Source of the DNA: a virus
DNA length: 40,522 bases
Reading direction: 5' to 3' (one strand)
Virus record (IMG/VR): IMGVR_UViG_3300048091_000434
Coordinates: 1 to 40,522 of that record
Made by a program: the position numbers and the translations under genes. Shown in pieces: positions 15,246 through 22,646 of the stretch (its first letter is position 1; each line of letters opens with the position of its first letter). A model generated the notes under the pieces. The model did no database searches. It saw only the letters and a list, made by a program, of their open reading frames with translations, and was not told where the DNA came from.

Positions 15246-16598
15246 ATGACCGATAAACCCACTGATGCGCCACCCGTGCATCGGGTGACGGCGTTCGACC
15301 TGGTGTCGCGTGAACCCTGGGCCATCACCCCGGATATGCTCAACACCATCGCCGCCATCGCCCGGCGCGAACATGAAGGCCCCGAGGCCGTGGAGGCCCG
15401 CCAAGGGCGGCCCTTGCAGAACAGCCGGACGGTGACCCAGCGCGGCAACGTGGCGTTGGTGCCGGTCACTGGGCCGGTCTTTCGTTACGCGAACCTGTTC
15501 ACCGCGTTGTCCGGTGCGACCTCGCTCGACGTATTGGCGAAGGACTTCACCACGGCGGTGGATGACCCACGTACCGAAAGCATCATCCTGGTGATGGACA
15601 CCCCCGGCGGGCAAGCCAGCGGCATCGCCGAGTTCGCGCAGATGATCCGCGCCTCTCCCAAGCGGGTGGTCGCGTACGTGTCGGGCAATGCCGCCAGTGC
15701 GGGCTACTGGATGGCCTCGGCGGCGCACGAAATTGTGATGAGCCGCACCGGTGGGGTCGGCTCCATCGGCGCCGTGCTCAACATCCGGGCCAATAAGGAC
15801 GACGGCAGCCTGGAGATTGTCAGCAGCCAGAGCCCCAACAAGCGTCCGGACTTTACGACCGAACAGGGTCGGGCGGTCGTGCAAAGCCATGTCGATCGCT
15901 TGGCCGGCATCTTCATCGAAGACGTTGCGAATTATCGCGGCGTGACCGTCGACGACGTCCTCGCCGATTTCGGCCAGGGCGACATGCGCATTGGCTCTGA
16001 CGCCGTGGCGTTGGGCATGGCCGACCGCGAATCCACCCTGGAAAACCTGATCGCCGAACTTAACGGCGGCAACTTTGGAGACCGCTCAATGAGCACCCCT
16101 AACACCAGTAAGCCCAACGATAGCGACAAGCCGCCGGTCATCGATCGCGACTACCTGGCCGCCAACCATGCCGAGTTGCTCGCGACATTGGAGCACGACG
16201 CGCACGCGGCTGGTGCGCGCGCCGAGTGTGATCGCATCAAGGGTGTCGAGGCCGCCGCGTTGCCAGGCCATGAAGAGCTGATCGCCACTCTCAAGTTCGA
16301 TGGCGTGACCAGCGGCCCAGAGGCCTCCGCCCAGGTGATCGCGGCGGAGCGGGCCAAGCGCAGCAATGCCCTGGCCACGTTGCGCAGCGATGCCCCGGCA
16401 CCGGTGCCAAACGCTCCTGCTCCCGCGCCGGAGCCGGCCGTAAAAACCAGTGAGGATCCGGATGCGCCGCTGGAAGAACGCGCCAAGGCGACCTGGGACA
16501 GCGACAAGGAAGTGCGTGCCGAGTTCGGCACCTTCGAGGCCTATCACGGTTATCGCCGGGCCGAGGACAAAGGCCTGATCAAGGTCCTGAAAAAGTAA
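15246..16598 (+). CDS. Head maturation protease, S49 family (gpC-like) with scaffold tail
   Basis: A 450-residue fusion as in lambda gpC. Residues about 65-270 form an S49 (SppA-type) serine protease: MDTPGG at 118-122, nucleophile Ser151 in NAASAGYW, GSIGAV, and probable general base Lys199. From about residue 282 the protein is a helical, Ala/Glu-rich scaffolding region with a Pro/Ala linker (APAPVPNAPAPAPEP). It cleaves head proteins and the scaffold during capsid assembly. An internal in-frame start gives the separate scaffold form. Confidence 0.9.
   Translation: MTDKPTDAPPVHRVTAFDLVSREPWAITPDMLNTIAAIARREHEGPEAVEARQGRPLQNSRTVTQRGNVALVPVTGPVFRYANLFTALSGATSLDVLAKDFTTAVDDPRTESIILVMDTPGGQASGIAEFAQMIRASPKRVVAYVSGNAASAGYWMASAAHEIVMSRTGGVGSIGAVLNIRANKDDGSLEIVSSQSPNKRPDFTTEQGRAVVQSHVDRLAGIFIEDVANYRGVTVDDVLADFGQGDMRIGSDAVALGMADRESTLENLIAELNGGNFGDRSMSTPNTSKPNDSDKPPVIDRDYLAANHAELLATLEHDAHAAGARAECDRIKGVEAAALPGHEELIATLKFDGVTSGPEASAQVIAAERAKRSNALATLRSDAPAPVPNAPAPAPEPAVKTSEDPDAPLEERAKATWDSDKEVRAEFGTFEAYHGYRRAEDKGLIKVLKK
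16089..16598 (+). CDS. Internal-start scaffold protein (Nu3-like)
   Basis: Inside the protease frame an ATG at 16089 (residue 282) has TTTGGAG eight bases upstream and would give a 169-residue protein identical to the protease C terminus, starting MSTPNTSKPNDSDKPP. In lambda, Nu3 is made in just this way from the 3' part of C and acts as scaffold for the prohead. The ribosome site falls in a GGNFGDRS linker, and the region after it is helical, as expected for a scaffold. Confidence 0.65.
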   Translation: MSTPNTSKPNDSDKPPVIDRDYLAANHAELLATLEHDAHAAGARAECDRIKGVEAAALPGHEELIATLKFDGVTSGPEASAQVIAAERAKRSNALATLRSDAPAPVPNAPAPAPEPAVKTSEDPDAPLEERAKATWDSDKEVRAEFGTFEAYHGYRRAEDKGLIKVLKK

Positions 16599-16640
16599 CT
16601 CTGTATTTAACCCTCACCCCCTCGGCTTTGGAGAACACCC

Positions 16641-17054
16641 ATGCCTCTTACCCTCGACACCCCGCGCTCCTATGAGATCGGGGATATCAATGAATTGCCC
16701 GTTGCTGCGGCCACGCAGATCTTTGAAGGCGCAGCGGTCGGTATCAACTCGGCGAACGGGTTAGCTCGTCCTTTGGCCGCCGGTGATCTGTTTGCCGGTT
16801 TCGCTGATCGCAATGCCGACAATCGCCAGGGCGCCGCTGCTGCCCTACGTGTGCGCCTGCGTGAAGCCGGCAAGATCGAGGTGCCGGTCGCCGGGCTGGC
16901 CGTGACTGACATCGGCAAACTGGTTTATGCCAGTGACAGCGGCACCTTTGCCCTCACGGCCGCCGGCAACAGTTTGATCGGCCATGTCCATCGTTTTGTC
17001 AGCGGTGGCGTGGGCATCGTCAAGTACGCCGCCCAGGCTATCGCGGCCGCGTAA
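16641..17054 (+). CDS. Capsid decoration-like protein (DUF2190 type)
   Basis: A 137-residue beta-rich protein between protease and major capsid genes, the place of lambda gpD. Repeated short hydrophobic strands with Gly turns, AVGINSANGLARPLAAGDLFAG (residues about 31-52) and VTDIGKLVYASDSG, resemble DUF2190 decoration proteins. GGAG precedes the ATG by about seven bases. It probably stabilises the expanded capsid. Confidence 0.7.
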   Translation: MPLTLDTPRSYEIGDINELPVAAATQIFEGAAVGINSANGLARPLAAGDLFAGFADRNADNRQGAAAALRVRLREAGKIEVPVAGLAVTDIGKLVYASDSGTFALTAAGNSLIGHVHRFVSGGVGIVKYAAQAIAAA

Positions 17055-17093
17055 TCGCGCGCCCATCTGTCACCTACATCAGGAGAATCACCC

Positions 17094-18038
17094 ATGGGTG
17101 CTGAAGTACTTTCCAGCCGTGCCGTCATCGGCACGTTTTACGAACTGCTCGAGCAGAACACCGGGACCAGCTGGATCGACGTCTTGTCGAACCTGTTCGA
17201 CTCCGACCAGGCCAAGGAAACCTATCCGTGGATCGGCAGTGTGCCGACCTTGCGTGAGTGGATCGGTGGCCGGCATGCCAAAGGATTCATTTCTGCCGAC
17301 CTCGAAATCGAAAACCTGCACTTCGAAGCGACCATCGAAGTACTGGTCAAAGAGCTGCGTCGCGATAAAACCGGGCAACTGCGCATCCGCCTCGGTGAGT
17401 TGGCCGACCGTACCAATTCGCACTGGGCGCGCTTGTTGTCGGCGCTGATTCTTAACGGTGAAAGCCAGGTCTGCTACGACGGCCAGTACTTCTTCGATAC
17501 CGATCATGAAGAAGGCAAAAGCGGGGTGCAGTCGAACAAGATCACCACCGACATCAGCGAGCTGAGCGCCACATTGCATGGCACCCCAAGTCGCCCCAGC
17601 CCTGAAGAGTTCCAGCAGGCCGTCGCCAAGTCGGTTACCCAACTGACCAGCCTGAAGGACGATCAGGGCGAGCCGATCAACGAGCTGGCGCGTGAGTTCC
17701 TGGTGATGGTGCCATTCAGCCTGCTGAGTGTGGCGCAGTCGGCATTGACCGTGCCGCGTGGTACCAACATCAGCGAAGTCGTCATGCCGGACAACGTCAC
17801 GGTGCGGGTGATCGGCAACGTGCGCCTCAATGCCTGGACCGACAAGTTCGTCACCTTCCGCACTGATGGCCGCCTGAAAGCGTTCATTCGTCAGCAGGAA
17901 ACGGACGTGGTGATGAAGGCTAAGGCCGAGGGCTCGGAGTTCGAGTTCGACAACGATGCCCACCAATACGGCGTTGATACCTGGCGCAACGTCGGGTTCG
18001 GTCGCTGGCAGTACGGCGTCCTGAACCAGCTGGTGTAA
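17094..18038 (+). CDS. Major capsid protein, Mu gpT-like
   Basis: A 314-residue protein of the Mu gpT major head family rather than lambda gpE. Matches visible by eye: YPWIGSVPTLREWIGG (Mu has a YGWLGKFPTLKEWVG-type segment), a later EVLVKELRRD block, and CYDGQYFFDTDH (Mu CYDGQNFFDKEH). The C terminus has FGRWQYGV. The ribosome site AGGAG is eleven bases upstream. Its combination with lambda-type terminase, gpW and portal genes shows the mosaic head module. Confidence 0.85.
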   Translation: MGAEVLSSRAVIGTFYELLEQNTGTSWIDVLSNLFDSDQAKETYPWIGSVPTLREWIGGRHAKGFISADLEIENLHFEATIEVLVKELRRDKTGQLRIRLGELADRTNSHWARLLSALILNGESQVCYDGQYFFDTDHEEGKSGVQSNKITTDISELSATLHGTPSRPSPEEFQQAVAKSVTQLTSLKDDQGEPINELAREFLVMVPFSLLSVAQSALTVPRGTNISEVVMPDNVTVRVIGNVRLNAWTDKFVTFRTDGRLKAFIRQQETDVVMKAKAEGSEFEFDNDAHQYGVDTWRNVGFGRWQYGVLNQLV

Positions 18039-18072
18039 GCCCTCAGGCTTAAATCTCACAGAGGACAACACC

Positions 18073-18315
18073 ATGCCGAAATACCGTGTCGATCAGCCCA
18101 TCACCCTGTATGGGGGGGAACTGATTCTGACCGATGCTCAGGCCAGTGCGCGAGCGCACAGCCTGGAGCAGATCAAAAAAGGCCGCTACACCATCGTGCA
18201 GCCAGTTCAGTTCAAGATTGGGGAGGAAATTGTGATCCCCGGCGAACCGGACAAGGCGCTGGCGCAGCGGGTTTCTCGGATCGAGCGCAAAGCCGGAGAC
18301 AGCCATGGCGAATAA
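18073..18315 (+). CDS. Small head/tail-region protein (80 aa), unknown
   Basis: An 80-residue protein beginning MPKYRVDQPITLYGGELILT, with an EIVIPGEPDKALAQRV end. GAGGA precedes the ATG. It lies between capsid and connector genes and overlaps the next gene by 11 nt. No family is recognised; the position suggests a capsid accessory or connector role. Confidence 0.7.
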   Translation: MPKYRVDQPITLYGGELILTDAQASARAHSLEQIKKGRYTIVQPVQFKIGEEIVIPGEPDKALAQRVSRIERKAGDSHGE

Positions 18316-18514
18316 ATCCTACACCGTGCTGTCGGGCTCATTTCGCGACCATAACAACGAAGTGATTGGCGTCGGCGGTACCGTCGTGTTGCCCGATGAT
18401 GTAGCGCTCCGGTTCCGTAACCAGCTGCTGGAGATCAAACAGGGCTCGGTACCGGTTGCGGTTGCCGCGTCGGCCAAGTCCAGCGGAGCGGCCAAGGATG
18501 GCCGCGATGTTTGA
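18305..18514 (+). CDS. Small head/tail-region protein (69 aa), unknown
   Basis: A 69-residue protein starting MANKSYTVLSGSFRDHNNEV, with a VGGTVVLPDDVALRFRNQLLEI core and a Ser/Ala-rich tail. The fold seems to resemble the preceding 80-residue protein (both have a short beta part and then a LxDDxA/LTDAQA helix). It overlaps both neighbours. Its function is unknown. Confidence 0.65.
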   Translation: MANKSYTVLSGSFRDHNNEVIGVGGTVVLPDDVALRFRNQLLEIKQGSVPVAVAASAKSSGAAKDGRDV

Positions 18515-18794
18515 CGAAGATCTCGCGGGCTTCCTCGAAGATTTCGATGCCGGCGGGTTGGTCGGTGACCAGCCATTTCTAGCCGTTCGGGATATGCCGG
18601 ACGAGATACGGGCCATGGCCGGCATCAATAGCCAGTCCACCTATTACGAGATCCTGGTCATCACTGCCGAAGCCAAGCGACTGGGCATCGACAACGGAAA
18701 GTTGATCACGGTCGGCGGTGTCTCTTTCCGGGTGCGCGACCGACTGATGATCGATGACGGGGCGTTCAGTCTCGTTTCACTCACCGAGATTTAA
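18498..18794 (+). CDS. Head-tail connector (gpFII-like)
   Basis: A 98-residue protein resembling the gpFII head-tail attachment family: MAAMFDEDLAGFLEDFDAGG start, then a compact beta domain with KLITVGGVSFRVRDRLMIDD. Two starts are possible, the ATG at 18498 (GGAG nine bases before) and the ATG at 18507 (AAGGA eight bases before). It lies between capsid and tail-terminator genes, as in lambda. It overlaps the preceding gene by 17 nt. Confidence 0.7.
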   Translation: MAAMFDEDLAGFLEDFDAGGLVGDQPFLAVRDMPDEIRAMAGINSQSTYYEILVITAEAKRLGIDNGKLITVGGVSFRVRDRLMIDDGAFSLVSLTEI

Positions 18795-18796
18795 TC

Positions 18797-19249
18797 ATGC
18801 CTTCGATTCAGGAACGCATCGTCCAGCGGGCGCAGGCGCTGATTCTGGACGCCGGTACGTTGGTCGAAGATCGGGTGTTTCGCAGCCGCACCGAGGCGTT
18901 CACGCGCAAGCAAACGCCGGCGATCGTGATCCGCCCAGATCTGGAAACCACCGAACGTGAGAGTCACACGGTGGACCGCAACCAGTTCGAGTTGTCGGTG
19001 GAAATTCTCGCCCGCGAAGACACTGTGACCAGGAACACCTGGGATCAAGTCGCTGATCTGGTCAAGGTCGCCGTGCATGCGGTGCTGATGGGGGAGGACG
19101 CGTTTCCCGAAGCTGACCGCGTGCAGCGCTTTTACATCGACTGGATTGAAGAGGAGGGCGACAACACCGCAGGCAACTGCATGGTGCGGTACCGCTTCAC
19201 CTATCTGTGCAATACCGGCGATCTGACGTCCGGTCCTACCCTTTATTGA
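18797..19249 (+). CDS. Tail terminator-like minor tail protein (gpU-like)
   Basis: A 150-residue protein beginning MPSIQERIVQRAQALILDAG, with PAIVIRPDLETTERES and a beta strand pattern of tail-terminator proteins (ELSVEILAR in the middle, MVRYRFTYLC near the end). It caps the tail tube at the head-proximal end. It starts 2 nt after the FII-like gene and precedes the tail tube gene. Confidence 0.7.
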   Translation: MPSIQERIVQRAQALILDAGTLVEDRVFRSRTEAFTRKQTPAIVIRPDLETTERESHTVDRNQFELSVEILAREDTVTRNTWDQVADLVKVAVHAVLMGEDAFPEADRVQRFYIDWIEEEGDNTAGNCMVRYRFTYLCNTGDLTSGPTLY

Positions 19250-19260
19250 GGAACACAACC

Positions 19261-20016
19261 ATGCAAATCGCATTCGGCAGCGGGCTGTTTTATGCCACCC
19301 CGCTAATGGACGCCTTCGGTAATGCCATCTCCGCACCGACGCCAATCCTGCTGGGCATCATGCAGGAGGCGTCGGTCGATCTGTCCTTTGACTCCAAGGA
19401 GTTGTTCGGTAGCGAGCAGTTCGCGGTCGACGCAGCACGCGGTCAAGGCAAATTGACGGGCAAAGCCAAATCGGCGCAGATCAGCTTGCTGCAGTGGAAC
19501 CAGCTGGTATTCGGTCAGACGCTGACGACCGGCCAGGTGCTGGTCCATCATGCCACGACCCCGACTGCTATTCCGGTCGCCGCCAAGCTCCTCGTCACCC
19601 CACCGGCTGGGGGCTCGCTCTCGGGTGATCTGGGGGTGCGTGGTGCCGGCGCGGTGCCGTTTGTACGGGTGTTGAGTGCACCGACCGCTGGCCAGTACAC
19701 CTTTGATGTGGCGACCGGCGAATACGGTTTCGCCGCGGCCGATGTGGCCACGCCGGTGTTCATCGACTATCGCTACACCGTGCAGACTGGCAAGAGCCTG
19801 TCGGTGCGCAATTTGCCGATGGGTGACATGCCGGTTTTCCAGGGTGAGTTGATCCTGAAGTACAAGGGCAAAAGCATCTATGTCCGCGTCCCCAACTTTG
19901 TCAGCAACAAACTGGGCATCGCCACCAAACAGGACGATTACACCATCCCCGACTTTGAATTCACTGGCTATGCCGATGAATTCGGCGAGGTGTGCTACTG
20001 GAGTGCGAACGAATGA
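19261..20016 (+). CDS. Major tail tube protein
   Basis: A 251-residue tail tube candidate. The start at 19261 has TTGAGGAA upstream; an earlier frame start lies inside the terminator gene. The N-terminal domain contains SVDLSFDSKELFGSEQF, followed by GKLTGKAKSAQISL, typical of tube proteins that insert hairpins in the ring; a C-terminal YVRVPNFVSNKLGI and DFEFTGYAD complete it. It lies just before the tail chaperone, as in all lambda-type tails. Confidence 0.8.
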   Translation: MQIAFGSGLFYATPLMDAFGNAISAPTPILLGIMQEASVDLSFDSKELFGSEQFAVDAARGQGKLTGKAKSAQISLLQWNQLVFGQTLTTGQVLVHHATTPTAIPVAAKLLVTPPAGGSLSGDLGVRGAGAVPFVRVLSAPTAGQYTFDVATGEYGFAAADVATPVFIDYRYTVQTGKSLSVRNLPMGDMPVFQGELILKYKGKSIYVRVPNFVSNKLGIATKQDDYTIPDFEFTGYADEFGEVCYWSANE

Positions 20017-20363
20017 GTACCGTGAACATTCCGGGTATCAGTTACCCGTTCCCGGGTCAGCCGCTGGTGATTCCGCCGCTGTCGCTGGGAGACCTGGAGC
20101 AGTTGTTGGATCGGATCAATGCAATCGTCGCAGGTGGCATGGACCGGGGCAGCATTGCGACGGTGATCGACGCCACCCACGCGGCGCTACGCCGCAATTA
20201 CCCGGACATGCCGCGCGAGGAGGTGGCGGGTCTGCTGGATCTGCGCAACATGCGCGACGTACTGAACGCCGTGATGAGTGCGTCCGGCATGGAGGCGCAA
20301 CCGGTGAACGAACAGGGGGAAGTCCCGGCCCCTTCGACTGGGGCCAACTCTACGCTCACCTGA
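20013..20363 (+). CDS. Tail assembly chaperone, short form (gpG-like)
   Basis: A 116-residue protein (MSTVNIPGISYPFPGQPLVI at the start) of the gpG-like tail chaperone kind: helical, with a LLDRINAIVAG helix and LRRNYPDMPREEVAGLLDLR. It overlaps the tube gene stop by 4 nt. Such chaperones coat the tape measure protein during tail assembly. The zero frame ends at 20363, but a second coding frame continues to 20620. Confidence 0.75.
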   Translation: MSTVNIPGISYPFPGQPLVIPPLSLGDLEQLLDRINAIVAGGMDRGSIATVIDATHAALRRNYPDMPREEVAGLLDLRNMRDVLNAVMSASGMEAQPVNEQGEVPAPSTGANSTLT

Positions 20364-20620
20364 TTGCCAGCACCGGGCAAAGCCCAATCACGTTACGGCG
20401 TGAGTGGGACATGACGATGGTGGGGCACATGACCGACTACTGGCGTCACCATCCGCCGGTTCATGTGCTCGTTGCCGGTTACATGGGCTACAAACCGGAA
20501 ACGCATGTTACTGATGCGCCTGATCTGGCGACAAACCTTGAAGCATTGGTCGAGGATCTACGCGACGAGTTGCCAGAGCATTTAAGGAGTGCCTTGGATG
20601 CGTTTATTGGGAAGGATTAA
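20013..20620 (+). CDS. Tail assembly chaperone, -1 frameshift product (gpGT-like)
   Basis: The -1 frame stays open from before 20310 to the stop at 20620 and encodes PFDWGQLYAHLIASTGQSP, then a conserved-looking WDMTMVGHMTDYWRHHPP and a long acidic helix. It has no start or ribosome site of its own. The likely slip is on GGGGGAA (20315-20321): zero frame GGG GAA, -1 frame GGG GGA. The product would join the G part to the T part, as in lambda gpGT. The exact slip site is an inference. Confidence 0.65.
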
Positions 20621-20808
20621 GTCGATGTGGGTCACCTCTTACAGGTTGTTGGATAGCATTAGGCGTCGAATTCTAACAATATCCTTTTTTACTGGCGCTG
20701 GGCCATTATTGGGCTAGCCTTGATCCAAGGGACTATGTCTAGCGATTTCAAATCTCCCTTAATTCAGCCTAATTGATGTCGGTCAACATTTGCTGTGAGG
20801 GCTTTCGT

Positions 20809-22071
20809 ATGTCGGTAATCATAAAGGGATGTATGTTTTTTGCTGTTCTTCTAGGGTTTGTAAATGTATCGGGATGCTCTGGGATAGGGCCGCAAATTGA
20901 TAATAGGTATACTGTATTTACTCCGGAGTTTGCAGATAATCGAGTTTATTATCTGGGGGCGAAAGGTGCCGGGCAAAACCAACCTCTAGAATCAATAGGA
21001 ACTAGCTCGCCAAGGGCCGGTAATACTATTGCTCGGAACTCTCCAATTTCTATAGTTCTGAGGTCTGTTGAGATTCCAGCAAAGTATGAAAGTGATGGAA
21101 AGGGAGGAGTGAAAAAGGGGGTGGTTACTGAGGATGCGGATTATGCGGTTATTCTCGATGTTGGTACAAAAGCCGATGGGTCATCCAGTTCAATGGTTGT
21201 CTGGTATCAGCGTGGTGTCCAGCCTGACCAGTCGCTAAATTTCTCCAATTTGCTTGTTTATTACGAGCCTAGATGGGATGAAAGAGTCGCACCGTTTTTT
21301 CGTGTGCGAGTAATGAACGTGACAAAGGAAAAAAATATTGAGACCCGAAAGGCGTTAGAACGAGCACATAATATCGCTGGCTCTGTTGGTGTGATGGCGA
21401 AAAATCCAATTGTTACACCCCTGATCGGAATTTCATTTACTGCTGCTGAACTGGTATTTGCTAACAAGGAAAATAAAATGCTTTTGGACTATTCAGTTCA
21501 ATTGTATTCATCTTCTTCAGCCGCGCAAGCCGGTATGGAACTAGGAACTCTAAAACGTGGTTCGTATGTAGTTGTAGGACGGCCTCCGGCAGAGACTCGT
21601 GATTTTTGGAAGGGGCCATTTTCTTACGAGCCAGACAGTCGAGCAATTTTCAGGGGGACGAATGTGATTAATGTCCCAACTGCTTCGCTAACTGTAGGCA
21701 CTTTCGAGAGTATCGTGCCAACCATCGTTATGGAACGTTCAACAGCTCTCACTGCATTGTTGAGCTCCAATGGCTCTGGGTCAACTGTTGAAGAAATAGA
21801 AGATGTTAATAATCGACTTTCCGCGAGTATTGAGGCATTTGCTGCAACGGAAAAAATTCGGAGATATAGAAATCACCAGGATGTTGAAGCTATTTTAGTA
21901 AAAATGGATATGGATCCTGTTTTTCAAGGGCGATTAGGATCGGAAGATGTCTTTTTTGTATTGCGCGCAGCAAGCGAATGTTTTGGTGTTAAGCCTTTTG
22001 TTTCAGTTAAAGAGGCGATTGATTATAGGACTGCGCATGCGAATGAGAGTTGCAAGGGGGAAGCGTCATGA
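20809..22071 (+). CDS. AT-rich moron lipoprotein 1 (unknown, 420 aa)
   Basis: A 420-residue lipoprotein of no recognised family. The start at 20809 has GAGGG seven bases upstream; the signal segment MFFAVLLGFVNVSGC ends in a lipobox with Cys23. The mature part is a mixed, beta-rich body with IARNSPISIVLRSVEIP, a middle VGVMAKNPIVTPLIGISFTAAELVF segment that could touch a membrane, and a helical C-terminal end. It is clearly AT-rich compared with the surrounding tail genes. Together with the next lipoprotein it sits between the tail chaperone and tape measure genes. It is not needed for a tail and is probably expressed from the lysogen. Confidence 0.75.
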   Translation: MSVIIKGCMFFAVLLGFVNVSGCSGIGPQIDNRYTVFTPEFADNRVYYLGAKGAGQNQPLESIGTSSPRAGNTIARNSPISIVLRSVEIPAKYESDGKGGVKKGVVTEDADYAVILDVGTKADGSSSSMVVWYQRGVQPDQSLNFSNLLVYYEPRWDERVAPFFRVRVMNVTKEKNIETRKALERAHNIAGSVGVMAKNPIVTPLIGISFTAAELVFANKENKMLLDYSVQLYSSSSAAQAGMELGTLKRGSYVVVGRPPAETRDFWKGPFSYEPDSRAIFRGTNVINVPTASLTVGTFESIVPTIVMERSTALTALLSSNGSGSTVEEIEDVNNRLSASIEAFAATEKIRRYRNHQDVEAILVKMDMDPVFQGRLGSEDVFFVLRAASECFGVKPFVSVKEAIDYRTAHANESCKGEAS

Positions 22072-22559
22072 GGCATGTGGTATTATTATTTATAATATTA
22101 ATTTTGGCTGGTTGTAGTAGTGGTGGAGCGTTGCACACTTATCCATTCTCTACAACGTCTACAGTTCCTCTAAGTCCAGGCATTCCCCGTTATCCGGAGC
22201 TTGGGGATTTTCAGCTTAATGAGGGGACTCCTACAATTGATGCGTTGCTTAAAAGCTTCAGTCATAATGGAACTAAAACTTTCATGGATCGAGGGCTAAG
22301 GCAGGCGTATTTTGAAATTTATCCTGGGCGAGCTTGGTGTGATATTTCTTTTAAGAGTGGGTTGGTGAACTATATGTTCGGTGTTCAGTTTGTTCAGGTG
22401 TCAGGGGGTGGGGTAACTGCTGTGGTACGAAATATGCGTACGGTTCAAGGTTACCCAGTAGATTCTAAAGTGATGGAAGTAACTCCTAATGTGTATGCCG
22501 CTCTGGTAGATGCACAACTTTTCAAGCCAACACTGGCAACCGAGCAAAGTTTAAAGTAG
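22068..22559 (+). CDS. AT-rich moron lipoprotein 2 (unknown, 163 aa)
   Basis: A 163-residue lipoprotein. The signal peptide MRHVVLLFIILILAGC has the lipobox LAGC with Cys16. The mature protein begins with a Ser/Pro-rich linker (FSTTSTVPLSPGIPRYP) followed by a small globular domain with ASP-less, aromatic-rich strands (RAWCDISFKSGLVNYMFGVQF). The ATG overlaps the stop of lipoprotein 1 (ATGA) and AAGGGGG lies upstream, so the two are translated together and probably act together at the outer or inner membrane. A strong terminator follows 40 bases later. No family is recognised. Confidence 0.75.
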   Translation: MRHVVLLFIILILAGCSSGGALHTYPFSTTSTVPLSPGIPRYPELGDFQLNEGTPTIDALLKSFSHNGTKTFMDRGLRQAYFEIYPGRAWCDISFKSGLVNYMFGVQFVQVSGGGVTAVVRNMRTVQGYPVDSKVMEVTPNVYAALVDAQLFKPTLATEQSLK

Positions 22560-22597
22560 TAGAATTTTTGTAGTTAACCTAGGCTTTTTGCATAGAC

Positions 22598-22621
22598 AGC
22601 CCCGCTTCGGTGGGGCTTTTT
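22598..22621 (+). terminator. Intrinsic terminator closing the lipoprotein cassette
   Basis: AGCCCCGC, TTCG tetraloop, GTGGGGCT, then five T. The 8-bp stem with a UUCG loop is very stable. A terminator inside a late tail operon, directly after AT-rich inserted genes, is the classic mark of an independently transcribed moron. Confidence 0.85.
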
Positions 22622-22646
22622 ATTGCCTGCATTTCGAGGTTGCGGC

